DNA of 54,266 nt. Origin: JBGSYJ01 sp041748075 (GTDB lineage Bacteria > Acidobacteriota > Thermoanaerobaculia > Gp7-AA8). Shown in pieces: positions 17,331 to 26,900 of the stretch. Within the stretch, counting starts at the first letter, position 1, and every line of letters starts with the position of its first letter. The position numbers and the translations under genes are program-made. The stretch is taken from contig JBGTDX010000144.1 in NCBI GenBank assembly GCA_041748075.1, forward strand, positions 1 to 54,266, read 5' to 3'. A model generated the notes under the pieces. That model was not told the DNA's origin, ran no database searches, and saw nothing but the letters and a program-made list of their open reading frames with translations.

Positions 17331-17357
17331 GTGGCCGAACATGCAATGTTCGGCCAC
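17331..17357. repeat. GTGGCCGAACAT palindrome, copy 1
   Basis: A perfect 12-bp inverted repeat, GTGGCCGAACAT / ATGTTCGGCCAC, around a GCA loop, lies in the bactofilin-aldehyde dehydrogenase gap. It is flanked by CCAG on the left and TTTTCTGAC on the right. A second copy with the same flanks is at 28615-28647. It could serve as a terminator on the plus strand, but both neighbours are on the minus strand. Confidence 0.85.
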
Positions 17358-17409
17358 TTTTCTGACAACCTCATTCATCGCCCGACCCACCGTTGATCTC
17401 TCGCCATAC

Positions 17410-17805
17410 CTACTCCGTCGGTCGCGCCGTACCCATGTCCACAGACCCACGGAACGAGGCGCCCTCGGCGACGACGATCTTCGGTGAGCTTATGTTTCCA
17501 TCGACTCGCGCACTGCTGAGCAGCTCGATCTTGTGATCCGCCGTCACATCCCCGGAGATCGTCCCTTCGACGATGACCGTCTTCGCATGGATCGATGCTT
17601 CGAGCCGTGCCGATGCGGCGACCCGGATCTCGCTGCGAACATCGATGGTTCCCTTGAAGGAGCCCTCGATGACCAGGTTGTCGGTGCCGGTCATGGCTCC
17701 TTCGAACGCGACGCTGGCACTGAGAATCGATACGCTTCGGGCACGCGGTTCGCTCGTCGTGTCGGCGGGAGCGTTCGCAGGAGCATCCTTTGAAAAAAGT
17801 GCCAT
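17410..17805 (-). CDS. Bactofilin family cytoskeletal protein
   Basis: A 131-residue protein whose body (about 25-120) is a right-handed beta-helix of repeated short strands with regular hydrophobic and Gly positions (VIEGSFKGTIDV, VIVEGTISGDVTA, IVVAEGASFRGSVDM), as in bactofilins (DUF583). These polymerise without nucleotide and scaffold cell-wall enzymes or position polar proteins. Short disordered N- and C-terminal tails are typical. No peptidase M23 partner is adjacent, although such pairs are common. The stop is 118 bp from the aldehyde dehydrogenase start. Confidence 0.9.
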   Translation of the reverse strand: MALFSKDAPANAPADTTSEPRARSVSILSASVAFEGAMTGTDNLVIEGSFKGTIDVRSEIRVAASARLEASIHAKTVIVEGTISGDVTADHKIELLSSARVDGNISSPKIVVAEGASFRGSVDMGTARPTE

Positions 17806-17930
17806 ATAGGCCTCACATCCTCGGCTGGGAGTGCCGTTCCGCAGCCGGCGCGGCGGCCATTCCAGCCCGATCCACGCTCGCCTGCAACCGGCGGGAACTG
17901 CAAGCGGGATGCTATCACACGGCTAACCGA

Positions 17931-17949
17931 CAACTCACAACTCACAACC
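17931..17949 (-). repeat. Short TGAGTTG heptamer array
   Basis: CAACTCACAACTCACAACC, two full units plus part of a third. On the minus strand it reads GGTTGTGAGTTGTGAGTTG, and the flank CGCCCGGTTGTGAG matches the array after ettA. It lies between the divergent bactofilin and hemerythrin genes. Confidence 0.75.
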
Positions 17950-18043
17950 GGGCGTGCGGTGGCCGGCCGGCCGGGCGCAGGTCTTGCTAATCAAGGCGGT
18001 GACAACGCGCTGAAATATGTAGACGCTGAGGGAGACAACTTCA

Positions 18044-18625
18044 ATGCCGAACGCACTCAATCTGCTGAAAGATGACCACAGCCGCCTCAGGGGACTTCTC
18101 GAGAAACTGGAACAGACGACCGAGCGAGGGGTGAAGATCCGTGAATCACTCGTCGATCAGATCGAGGTCGAAATCAAGGTTCACTCCAAGATCGAGGAAG
18201 AGATTTTCTACCCGGCCTACAAGAATGCCGCCCGCAAGAAAGAAGACCGTGAGATGTTCTATGAGGCCACCGAGGAACATCACGTCGTCGACATGGTCCT
18301 GCCGGAACTGAAAGCAACGGATCCGAAGAGCGAACAGTTCGGCGCGAAGGCAAAGGTGCTCAAGGAGCTGATCGAGCATCACGCCGAAGAAGAAGAGAAG
18401 GAAATGTTCAAAAAAGCCCGGAAGCTGATGAAGGCTGCCGAGCTGAACGAGTTGGGAGCCGCTATGGTGAAGCGGAAGGAGAGTCTGCTCGCCCAGTGGG
18501 AGAACCCGATTCTGCGCCCGATCAAGAAGTTAGGAAGTGCAATCGACAAAGTGATGCCTGCATCACTGAAAAATGCGAAGGCCACGGTGATCGGCAAGGT
18601 ACGCAAGAGCACGAAGAAGAAATAG
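18044..18625 (+). CDS. Hemerythrin-like HHE domain protein
   Basis: A 193-residue protein. An alpha-helical hemerythrin/HHE cation-binding domain spans about 1-125, with candidate di-iron ligands in DDHSRL (His12), VHSKIEEE (His47, Glu51), EEHH (His79/80) and EHHAEEEE (His112/113). Such domains bind O2, NO or iron in stress responses. The remaining 70 residues are Lys-rich and end in KSTKKK, suggesting a nucleic-acid or membrane-surface interaction, but this is inference. GAGGGAGAC lies 7-15 bp before the ATG. The neighbours do not suggest a pathway. Confidence 0.88.
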   Translation: MPNALNLLKDDHSRLRGLLEKLEQTTERGVKIRESLVDQIEVEIKVHSKIEEEIFYPAYKNAARKKEDREMFYEATEEHHVVDMVLPELKATDPKSEQFGAKAKVLKELIEHHAEEEEKEMFKKARKLMKAAELNELGAAMVKRKESLLAQWENPILRPIKKLGSAIDKVMPASLKNAKATVIGKVRKSTKKK

Positions 18626-18740
18626 GAATTCGCTGCTAATGAAGCGTGCTCGGAAACGTACCGATGTGTCATCGTGGTTCGCGATTACACGTCTTTCAGG
18701 GCCAGATCACAAAACGCTCCATCCATGTCGCGGAGGCTTT

Positions 18741-18935
18741 ATGAGAGTCACTCGCCGGAACGATCCCGTCACGAAAAAAATCGCCCGTCTCGACCAGGCA
18801 ATCTACGAAGGCAAACTGCGATGCGAAGCCCGGGAAAGCGATCTCGCATGCAGGCTGGAACTCGACCGCATCGCCGAACAACGGGAACTGCTCGAGGATG
18901 AACCTTCACTCCGCCCTTTCCGCAGGTCGCTGTAG
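18741..18935 (+). CDS. Small basic/charged hypothetical protein
   Basis: A 64-residue open frame starting MRVTRRNDPVTKKIARLDQ, with GGAGG 4-8 bp before the ATG. The composition is strongly charged, with heptad-like Leu/Ile spacing (ARLDQAIYEGKL, LELDRIAEQREL) that predicts a helix or short coiled coil. I recognise no family. The frame is open further upstream to 18639, but the ribosome-binding site favours 18741. It sits between the hemerythrin gene and tRNA-Gly. It could be a chance frame in GC-rich DNA. Confidence 0.4.
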   Translation: MRVTRRNDPVTKKIARLDQAIYEGKLRCEARESDLACRLELDRIAEQRELLEDEPSLRPFRRSL

Positions 18936-18973
18936 CGATACCGACGCGCACGGAGCGGATCGATGGGGAAAAT

Positions 18974-19048
18974 TGGAGCGGGCGACGAGATTCGAACTCG
19001 CGACCAAGAGCTTGGGAAGCTCCTACTCTACCACTGAGCTACGCCCGC
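18974..19048 (-). tRNA. tRNA-Gly (anticodon CCC)
   Basis: The minus strand folds as a standard cloverleaf: acceptor GCGGGCG/CGCCCGC, D-arm GCTCAGTGGTAGAGT, anticodon stem-loop GGAGC-TTCCCAA-GCTC with anticodon CCC, and T-arm GCGAG-TTCGAAT-CTCGT. The 3' CCA is encoded. It is 75 nt long. Confidence 0.96.
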
Positions 19049-19212
19049 CCATTACGTTGAAAGACCTGCATATGTCGATGGTCAGCCCATCCCGGAGCAC
19101 GCTCCGTGAGCGAAGTATACAGTCTGAGATCTTCCAGGAGAAGCACGCTCCCTTGAAGAAGGGACCGGGCTCTGCCCCATTGGCGTCAACTTAAGCACGA
19201 CGACGAGCTGCA

Positions 19213-19407
19213 TTCCCCTCTCCCCGTGTGAACGGGGAGAGGGGCAAGGGGAGAGGGGCCGTGCAAGCAGCTGATGTGTTGGCGACCGCCTTCAGAAGCT
19301 GCAAGCCCCCGACGCCCCTCTCCCGGCGCGCGACGATCTCGCAAGTCCTCAAAGTCTGCGCGGAGGCCGCGCGCCACCCTCTCCCCGACTTCGCGGGGAG
19401 AGGGAGA
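19213..19407. repeat. Interspersed repeat with CCCTCTCCCCG hairpins, copy 2
   Basis: Inverted relative to the copy at 3476-3669. It opens with CCCCTCTCCCCG..CGGGGAGAGGGG, passes through GAAGCTGCAAGCCCCC, CTCTCCCGGCGCGCG and GCGCGCCACC, and closes with CCCTCTCCCCGACTTCGCGG. About 195 bp with clear similarity over the full length. No protein coding. Confidence 0.85.
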
Positions 19408-19632
19408 GTCCGAGGCGAGGGCGTCCGCATTCCTTCCTCTCCCCGCTAAGTTGACGCAATTGGGGATCTGACCGGGGATCGCGGAACGCGCGCGCCGTGG
19501 ATATCCGGCCACCTCCAACTACGACACGAAGGTCCGGAAAAGCGTCGAGCGAGGGATGACACTTCGCGATTAATTCACAACCTCTCAGGTGACACCGTGA
19601 TTCATCACCAATTCCACGACCACGAGCTCACG
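19408..19632. other. Intergenic stretch with faint repeat remnants
   Basis: No gene is recognisable. GATGACACTTCGC at 19556 and GTGACACCGTGATTCATCACC at 19590-19610 look like worn pieces of the GTCATCCTGAGCGAAG repeat family (compare CACGGTGGTTCATCACCCC in copy B). Confidence 0.4.
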
Positions 19633-22086
19633 TCACGCCGAGCTCAGCACCGAACGAAGCACCACCAGCAGCCGTTGCGCTGAAAAGGGCTTCTTCAGAA
19701 ACGCCTTCACGCCAGGGATGCCATTCCGCTTCTCCTCGGTGTCGACTTCCACTCCGCTCGCAGCGATGATCAGCACCTGCGGGTTGATTCTCCTGAGCGC
19801 GGCAATCAGCGCGGGGCCGTTCATGATCGGCATCATGATGTCCGTGATGACGGCCGCGATCTCGTCCCGGTGATCCGCATAGATCGCAATGGCCTTTGCG
19901 CCGTCTTCCGCAACCATCGCGCGATAGCCGTAGCTTTCGAGCGTCTGCTTGGTGATGTCGAGAATGGAGACCTCGTCGTCGACAACGAGAATCAGCTCGC
20001 CTCCACCCATCGGCAGCTCTTCGAGATCCGGAAGCGACGTCTCTTTCGTAGCGGACTCCGATTGAGCCGGAATGAATATCTTGAAGCTCGTTCCTTTTCC
20101 CGGCTCGCTGACGACATCGATGAATCCGCCGTGACCTCGAACGATTCCGAGCACTGTGGACAGACCCAGTCCCGTCCCCTTTCCGAGATCTTTCGTGGTG
20201 AAGAAGGGTTCGAACATCCGGTCCTGGACTTCCCGAGGGATGCCCGAGCCTTCGTCCGTTACCGTGAGCACCACGTACCTTCCCGCTGTCACGCCGTGGT
20301 TCATGACTGCATATTGCTCATCGACAACGAGGTTGTCCGCAGAGACCAGGAGCCGTCCTCCATCCTGCATGGCGTCGCACGAGTTCACGCAGAGGTTCAC
20401 AATTACCTGATGAATCTGCGTGGGGTCACCTTCGACGAGCCACAGATCGCTCGCAATTCTACGCTCGACCGTGATGTTCTTCGGAAAGGTGCTCATGACG
20501 ATCGACTCGACCTCGCGCACGATATGGCCGAGGTCGAGCGTTATCCGGGCACTCTCGACTCCGCGGGCGAAGGAGAGAACCTGCCGGACAAGCTCTTTCC
20601 CACGGTCGGCGCTGCGCTCGATGTTCCGGATCACCTTCAGAACGTTCTCGCGCGTCTCGAATCGCTTTAGGAAACTCACCCCCATGACGATCGGAGAGAG
20701 GAGGTTGTTGAAGTCATGGGCAATGCCGCCCGCGAGCGTACCGATGCTCTCGAGTCTCTGAGCGCGAAAAAACTGCAACTCCATCTGCTTGCGCGAAGTG
20801 ATGTCCGTATTGATCGCGAGGATGGACTTCGGCCTGCCATCATCGTCGCGCACGAGCGTCCAGTGCCCTTCGACCGTGAGCTTTTTCCCGGACTTTGTGG
20901 TCTGCTCGATTTCGCCGGCCCAATCACCTGTCTCGAGAGCGATCTTCACGGCCGCCACAAAGTCGGTCGGGTCGTCATAGATCAGCTCGAGCACCGATCG
21001 TACCAACGCTTCGGCTGCCGTCCATCCATACAAACGTTCCGCACTGCCGTTCCAGAAAAGGACCCTGTGCTCGAGATCACAGACGAGGATCGCATCCTGC
21101 GCCAGGTCGAGCAGGGCTGCCTGCTCCCGGAGCTTCGTGTTCGCTTCCTTGAGGTCATGAATGTCGGTACAGGTACCCATCCATTTCACGATCTCGCCTT
21201 CCTGATTCCGGAAGGGAAGACCGCGGATCAGCATCCAGCGGTAGTCACCATCAATTCGACAGACCCGGCACTCGACGCTGTAGTCGGAAAGCCCCTTTTG
21301 CGCCCGCTCCCACGCTTCAAGAGTTGCCGGGAGGTCATCCGGGTGAATCTTCTCGGCCCAGCCGTCGCCACGTCCCTCCACCGCCGTCTGGCCGGTGAAC
21401 TCCACCCATCGACGGTTGAGGTAGATGTTCCGCCCGTCGGGTCCGGTCATCCAGACCATCTGCGGCATCGATTCAGCCAGGGCGCGCAACTCGTTTTTCC
21501 GCTCCCGTAGGTCCGCTTCAGCCTGCTTCCGCCGCCGGATATCTTCCTGGAGAATCCGGTTGGCCTCCTCGAGTTGGAGCGTCTTCTCCTCGAGCTTCCG
21601 GATCAGAGTCTCGCTATAGAGCTTGAGCAGCCCCTTTTCGTCCTCGGTTCCGGCCGATTCGTCGATCATCGCCGACGCTCCCGTCGAGAGAACACCGCGG
21701 ATTTGTGCGATGAACACTTCCGGCTCGGCCGGTTTGAGGATGAACGCATCGGCCCCCAGACCCAGCGCCAGCCGCTCGTCGTCCGCCTCGGTGTAGGTCG
21801 CCGTGTAGACAATGAACGGCACACTGCAGAACAGAGGATCGGACTTCCAGAACCTCAGAAGCGTGTACCCATCCATCACAGGCATCAGCAGATCGGATAC
21901 GACGATGTCGGGAAGCGCCTGACGGGCCAGTGTCAGGGCCTCTGCACCATGGCGCGCCGTGTCGACCTCACAGCCGTAGGCTGTCAGGAGCACTTTGAGG
22001 TAATCGAGGTTCTCGGGCTTGTCGTCTACCAGCAGAACGCGGGTCATCTCGAGCTCCGAGCCCTGTCGAAAAACCTTGCGCGACAT
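19633..22086 (-). CDS. Hybrid histidine kinase (REC-PAS-PAS-HisKA-HATPase-REC)
   Basis: An 817-residue soluble kinase, last gene of a three-gene operon. Order: receiver domain (about 14-130, phospho-acceptor in VVSDLLMPVMDG), coiled coil (150-195), two PAS domains (195-320, 325-445), H-box GGIAHDFNNLL near 455, HATPase_c with N-box LCVNSCDAM and G-box GKGTGLGLS, and a second receiver near 695-815 (VITDIMMPIMNG). It has no transmembrane segment and no DNA-binding output. From the second PAS onward it is strikingly similar to the 1173-residue kinase two genes upstream, implying duplication within the operon. The start at 22086 is 4 bp after the preceding stop; MTRVLLVDD (22047) with GGAG ahead is an alternative. 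Confidence 0.9.
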   Translation of the reverse strand: MSRKVFRQGSELEMTRVLLVDDKPENLDYLKVLLTAYGCEVDTARHGAEALTLARQALPDIVVSDLLMPVMDGYTLLRFWKSDPLFCSVPFIVYTATYTEADDERLALGLGADAFILKPAEPEVFIAQIRGVLSTGASAMIDESAGTEDEKGLLKLYSETLIRKLEEKTLQLEEANRILQEDIRRRKQAEADLRERKNELRALAESMPQMVWMTGPDGRNIYLNRRWVEFTGQTAVEGRGDGWAEKIHPDDLPATLEAWERAQKGLSDYSVECRVCRIDGDYRWMLIRGLPFRNQEGEIVKWMGTCTDIHDLKEANTKLREQAALLDLAQDAILVCDLEHRVLFWNGSAERLYGWTAAEALVRSVLELIYDDPTDFVAAVKIALETGDWAGEIEQTTKSGKKLTVEGHWTLVRDDDGRPKSILAINTDITSRKQMELQFFRAQRLESIGTLAGGIAHDFNNLLSPIVMGVSFLKRFETRENVLKVIRNIERSADRGKELVRQVLSFARGVESARITLDLGHIVREVESIVMSTFPKNITVERRIASDLWLVEGDPTQIHQVIVNLCVNSCDAMQDGGRLLVSADNLVVDEQYAVMNHGVTAGRYVVLTVTDEGSGIPREVQDRMFEPFFTTKDLGKGTGLGLSTVLGIVRGHGGFIDVVSEPGKGTSFKIFIPAQSESATKETSLPDLEELPMGGGELILVVDDEVSILDITKQTLESYGYRAMVAEDGAKAIAIYADHRDEIAAVITDIMMPIMNGPALIAALRRINPQVLIIAASGVEVDTEEKRNGIPGVKAFLKKPFSAQRLLVVLRSVLSSA

Positions 22087-22090
22087 CGTC

Positions 22091-23935
22091 TCAGAGCCCT
22101 CCCTTCAGAGGGATTCTGACTGTAAACTCACTTCCCTTCGTCCACTCGCTGACCGCCGAGATCTCACCGCCGAGGAGAGTCGTGAGGCGCCGGCAGATCG
22201 CGAGACCCAGGCCGCTGCCCTCATGTGTGCGGGTCAGGCCGCTATCGAGCTGGTGAAACGGTTGGAAGAGTGTCGGCAGATCGTGCGGCCGGATACCAAT
22301 CCCTGTGTCGCGGACACGGAAACGAGTGTCGCGCGCCGGGCCGTCAGGTATGCCAGGCGTTTCGACCAGATCGACCGAGAGACTCACCCCGCCGTGATCG
22401 GTGAACTTCACGGCGTTTGCCAGCAGATTGAGCAGGATCTGTTCCACGCGCCGCCGGTCGCTAACCATCTGCCCGATGCCGGTTTCGATGTCGACGGTCA
22501 GGTCGAGATTCTTCGCTTCCGCCAGCGGCTTGACTGTCGCGGCCACTCGATCGACCGCCTCTCTGAGGTCGAACGGCGCGGCCTGCACTTCCATCTGGCC
22601 CGCTTCGATTTTCGACAGGTCGAGCACGTCGTTGATCAACTCGAGCAGATGCCGCGCGCTTCCGCGCACCATCCCGAGTTGTCTCGCCTGCTCCTCATTC
22701 AGCGGTCCCGCGAGGCCCTGCTGAAGGACCCCGGTGAAGCCGATGATGGAATTCAGCGGCGTGCGCAGTTCATGCGACATCGTCGAGAGGAATGCCGACT
22801 TGAGCCGATCGGCGGCCTCGGCCCGGACAAGGGCGGCCTCGAGTTCGGCAGTGCGCTCGGCGACCCGCTGTTCGAGGCTCTCATTCAGTTCTTTGAGGGT
22901 GCGCTCGGCCCTCTTTCTCTTCGTGATGTCATTGGCGATGTTCGAGATGCCGACGATCTCGCCGCTGCTCCCGAAGATCGGAGAAAGTGACATGGTAACT
23001 TCGATCTTCGATCCATCCTTTCGGACCCTCACCGTCTCGCAGTGCTCCCGGGCACCCCCGGCTCCGACGCGCTCGAGGATTCCCTTTTCTTCGTGAACCA
23101 GCTCAGGCGGAAAGAGTTTCGTAATCGGCTCCCCGAGCATTTCGTCTTCCGTATAGCCGAAGAGTCTCGTCGCGCCGGGGTTCCAGGTCGTAATGACTCC
23201 CTCGGTCGTCTTGCTGATGATGGCGACTTCCGAGGAGTTGACGATTGCTGCCAGGCGGAGCTGCATCCTTTCGGCACGGCCCCGCTCGGTGAGATCGACA
23301 CCGACTCCCACCAGACAGAGGGTGTCTTCGAACTGGACCCGTCTCGCGGTGAAGAGGTAGGGGATGACGCGACCACTTTTCGTAAGGAATGCAGCCTCGA
23401 CAAACGCCTCTCCTTCCTTGAACACCTCGTCGATCTTCTGCTGGCCGAGCGGCCGCACTTCGGCTGAAACGAAGTCCAGGGGATGCATCCTGACGATCTC
23501 CTCTCGCGAGTAGCCGGAAACCGACTCGAAGTTGCGGTTCCACCGGAGGAACCGGCCCCTGAAATCGTAAAAGTAGACGATCCCCGGCATGCTCTCGATC
23601 ATCACCTCGGAGAATGATTTCTCGCTCGCGAGCGTCGCTGCAGCCATCGCCCGCTCCTCGCCGAAGACGAAAGCTCGACGAAGCATCAGGAGGAGAAAGA
23701 CCGAAGTGGCGAGGACGAATACGACCCCCTTGGCAATACTCCACTGCTTCAGCTCTTCGAGCCCCGGTGCGAGTGAGTGAATCGCGCGCTCCGACAGAAC
23801 GATCCAGAGGACCGCGAACACTGCGTATATCAGCGTCAGTAGCCACGCTTTCAACCGGGCACGCACGATTCGGTCGAACCGTGCGGCTGCCGAGCGAGTC
23901 CCCAGCGAGTCGTCAAAAGCCGAAGTGGGGTTCAC
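22091..23935 (-). CDS. Membrane PAS histidine kinase
   Basis: A 614-residue sensor kinase, middle gene of the operon. Two hydrophobic segments lie near residues 31-50 and 68-86 (WLLTLIYAVFAVLWIVL; GVVFVLATSVFLLLML) with a short periplasmic loop. PAS domains follow at about 105-230 and 235-350, then a short coiled coil, HisKA with FLSTMSHELRTPLNSIIGF (phospho-acceptor His) and a HATPase_c domain with LLNLLANAVKFTDHGG and GSGLGLAICRRL. It ends at the ATPase domain without a receiver, so it needs a partner; one of the receiver-containing neighbours is the obvious candidate. Its start overlaps the upstream stop by 4 bp (ATGA), indicating translational coupling. Confidence 0.9.
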   Translation of the reverse strand: MNPTSAFDDSLGTRSAAARFDRIVRARLKAWLLTLIYAVFAVLWIVLSERAIHSLAPGLEELKQWSIAKGVVFVLATSVFLLLMLRRAFVFGEERAMAAATLASEKSFSEVMIESMPGIVYFYDFRGRFLRWNRNFESVSGYSREEIVRMHPLDFVSAEVRPLGQQKIDEVFKEGEAFVEAAFLTKSGRVIPYLFTARRVQFEDTLCLVGVGVDLTERGRAERMQLRLAAIVNSSEVAIISKTTEGVITTWNPGATRLFGYTEDEMLGEPITKLFPPELVHEEKGILERVGAGGAREHCETVRVRKDGSKIEVTMSLSPIFGSSGEIVGISNIANDITKRKRAERTLKELNESLEQRVAERTAELEAALVRAEAADRLKSAFLSTMSHELRTPLNSIIGFTGVLQQGLAGPLNEEQARQLGMVRGSARHLLELINDVLDLSKIEAGQMEVQAAPFDLREAVDRVAATVKPLAEAKNLDLTVDIETGIGQMVSDRRRVEQILLNLLANAVKFTDHGGVSLSVDLVETPGIPDGPARDTRFRVRDTGIGIRPHDLPTLFQPFHQLDSGLTRTHEGSGLGLAICRRLTTLLGGEISAVSEWTKGSEFTVRIPLKGGL

Positions 23936-26900
23936 CAGCCGGGCCCTCCTCCAAGGGTCTCTTCGCTAAGCGCCTTCCTCAGCAGAGTCAGCATCGCGTC
24001 GGCTGAGAACGGTTTCGCAAGGAAATGCACGACCCCGGCATGGCTCGCCTTTGCGATGCTGTCATTGGCTCCGAGTCCGCTCGCCGCAATGATTCTGACT
24101 TGCGGATTGATCCGGTGAAGTGCGGCGATGAGAGCCGGGCCGTCCATCACCGGCATCATCATGTCCGTCAGTACGAGAGCGATCTCATCCCGGCGCATCG
24201 CGTAGAGCCCGATCGCCTGTGCGCCGTCTTCGGCAACGATCACACGGTAGCCAAACGCCTCGAGCGTCTGGGCCGTGACGCCGCGTATCGAAGCTTCATC
24301 ATCGACCACGAGAATGAGCTCTCCCCTGCCGCGTGGAAGAAGCTCGGCGTTCCCCGGCACGATCACGGGTCCATGCAGCTCGGCGGCCGCCGGCAGATAG
24401 ATCCTGAACACGCTTCCGACGCCAACCTCGCTGTGGACATTTATGAAGCCGCTATGGCTCCGGACGATGCCGCTCACGGTGGAGAGTCCCAGCCCGGTGC
24501 CCTTTCCCGTATCCTTCGTCGTGAAAAACGGATCGAACACACGGTCCATGACTTCCTTCGGCATGCCGCAACCCTCGTCCGCAACGGAGAGAACCACGTA
24601 TCGTCCGGCGGAAACCCCGCGGTTCATACTGGCGTACTGCTCGTCGATCGACGCATTCTTCCCGGAGATCATCAGGCGCCCGCCATCGGGCATCGCATCA
24701 CGTGCGTTCACACAGAGGTTCAGAAGCACCTGATTGAGCTGGGTCGGATCGCCGACAACGAGCTGGAGATCGGAAGCGAGATCCTCCTCGAGAATGATGT
24801 TCTTGGGAAAGGTGCTGGAGATGATCGCTTCGATCTCGCTCGTGATGTCCACGAGACGGACAGGAACGCGCGAGCCTTCGATTCCCCGCCCGAACGACAG
24901 TACCTGCTTGACGAGCTCCGTTCCCCGCTTCGCGCTCCGCTCGATGTTGGTAAGGACGGCCAGCATCTTCTCGCGCTTTTCGAATTTCTTCAGCACGCTC
25001 ACGGCCATGACGATCGGAGCGAGCAGGTTGTTCAGATCATGTGCGATGCCACCTGCGAGTGTACCGATGCTTTCCATCCTTTGCGCGCGGAAGAACTGCG
25101 CCTCCAGTTTTCTCCGCTCGGTGACGTCCGTGTTGATCGAAAGAACGGATTTCGGCGCGCCGATTTCGTCACGCAGTAGGGTCCACCGTGCGTCGACAGT
25201 CACTTCATCGCCTGTTCTGGTCGTCTTCTTCAGCTCGCCGGACCATGCCCCATCCGACAGAACCAGAGTCGTCGCGTCGTTGAACGCAGCGGGCTCACTG
25301 TGCAGCAGATCGCGCGCGGACTGCCCGATTGCCTCTTCCGCACTCCACCCATAAAGGGTCGCGGCACCGCGATTCCAGTACGTGATTCGTCCCTCCAGGT
25401 CTCGCACGAGGATCGCATCGGTGGCCTCATCGATCATCGAGGCCTGTTCGCGAATGCGCGCGTCTGCAAGTTTCCGATCGGTGATGTCGTGGGCCGTGCC
25501 GACGATCCGCTGCGGCTGGCCATCCTCGCCCGTGAACACCTGCCAACGCTCATCGATGTATTTGATCCTTCCCCCGGGAAGCAGGATCCTGTGCTCGAGC
25601 GAACATGAATCGCGGCTGATGATCGAATGCGCATACGCATCCGTCACCATCTTCCGGTCGTCGGGGTGCACGAGATCGAGGAAGCCGCGATACGTCACTC
25701 TTTCTTCGGGGCGGGTTCCGAATATCCGATGGGCCTCGTCAGACCAGATGACATCCCGGGTCGACAGGTCGATCTCCCAGCTTCCCATGCTGGCCACGGC
25801 CTGAGCGATCACGAGGCGCGCCCGTTCCGCCTCGAGCTCCTGGGCGAGTTTTCTCTGTTCACGCTCGTTTCTCTCGACCGCCTCTTCGGCCTCTTTTCTC
25901 ACACTGATGTCGATCGAGACTCCGATGACGCCGACCAGCCGGCCCTCGTCATCGAGCAGCGGTGTGTTCGTAATGAATGCCGGAAATACGCGGCCCTGGC
26001 GGTTCTGCAGGAGCATCTCTCCGCTCCATGTCTGCCCTTTTACCAGATCGTCCATGATCTCCGCGGCCCGATCGTGCGACAGATCGGCCACCGTGATCTT
26101 CATGATGTTCTCGCCGAGCATCTCGTCCTGGGGCCATCCATAAAGATCGGACGCGAATGAATTCGTGTAAATGACCACGCCCTGGGGATCGGTCGCGATC
26201 ACGGCCTGCCCGATCTGGTCGAGCATCTGCGCCTGCAGGAGGATCGCCTCACGCGACCTCCGCTTCTCGGTGATGTCCTGCACCTGGCTGATGAAGTGGA
26301 CAGGCTTCCCGTCGTGATCCCGGACTATGGAGACGTTCAGAAGCACCCAGACGAGGTGGCCGCGTCTGTGGAAGTAGCGCTTCTCCACCTGATACGAATC
26401 GTCATCGCCCGCAAGCAACCGGCGGGCGCGTTCGAGATCGCTGTCGAGATCATCCGGATGGGTGATGTCCTGGACTGTCCGGGCGAGCATCTCGGTCTCG
26501 GAGTAACCCAGCATGCGGCAGAGAGCTCGGTTGACCTTCAGCCACCGTCCATCGGGAGAGACGAGCGCCACTCCGATCGCGGCGTATTCGAATGCGCTGG
26601 CAAACTGCTGCTCGCTTGCGTGCAGTGCGCTTTCCGCCCGCTTTCGAGCCGTGATGTCCTCGACTACGGAAATGAAGTACTTCGTCTCGCCCGAATCATT
26701 TCGGGTCGGCGTTACGATGATGTTCGCCCAGCTGATCTCACCATCGCTGCGGAAATAGCGTATCTCCGCGCTGTAGGAAGCCCGCACGCCATCGATCATC
26801 TCCACGCGGGCTGTCTCGACGGCGTCGCGGTCGTCGGGATGTACCAGATCATGGAAGCTTCTGCCCAGCAGGACTTCACGAGGGTATCCGCCGAGGGCGC

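Noticed and set aside
17292..17450. N-terminal 53-codon extension of the aldehyde dehydrogenase
   Set aside because: It overlaps the bactofilin gene and the GTGGCCGAACAT palindrome; the strong ribosome-binding site at ATG 17291 fits the family N-terminus.
19870..26200. Long plus-strand open frames (266, 264, 384, 304 codons) opposite the kinase genes
   Set aside because: They lie antisense to well-supported PAS/HisKA coding sequence, have Arg/His-rich nonsense composition and no recognisable domain; typical GC-rich shadows.
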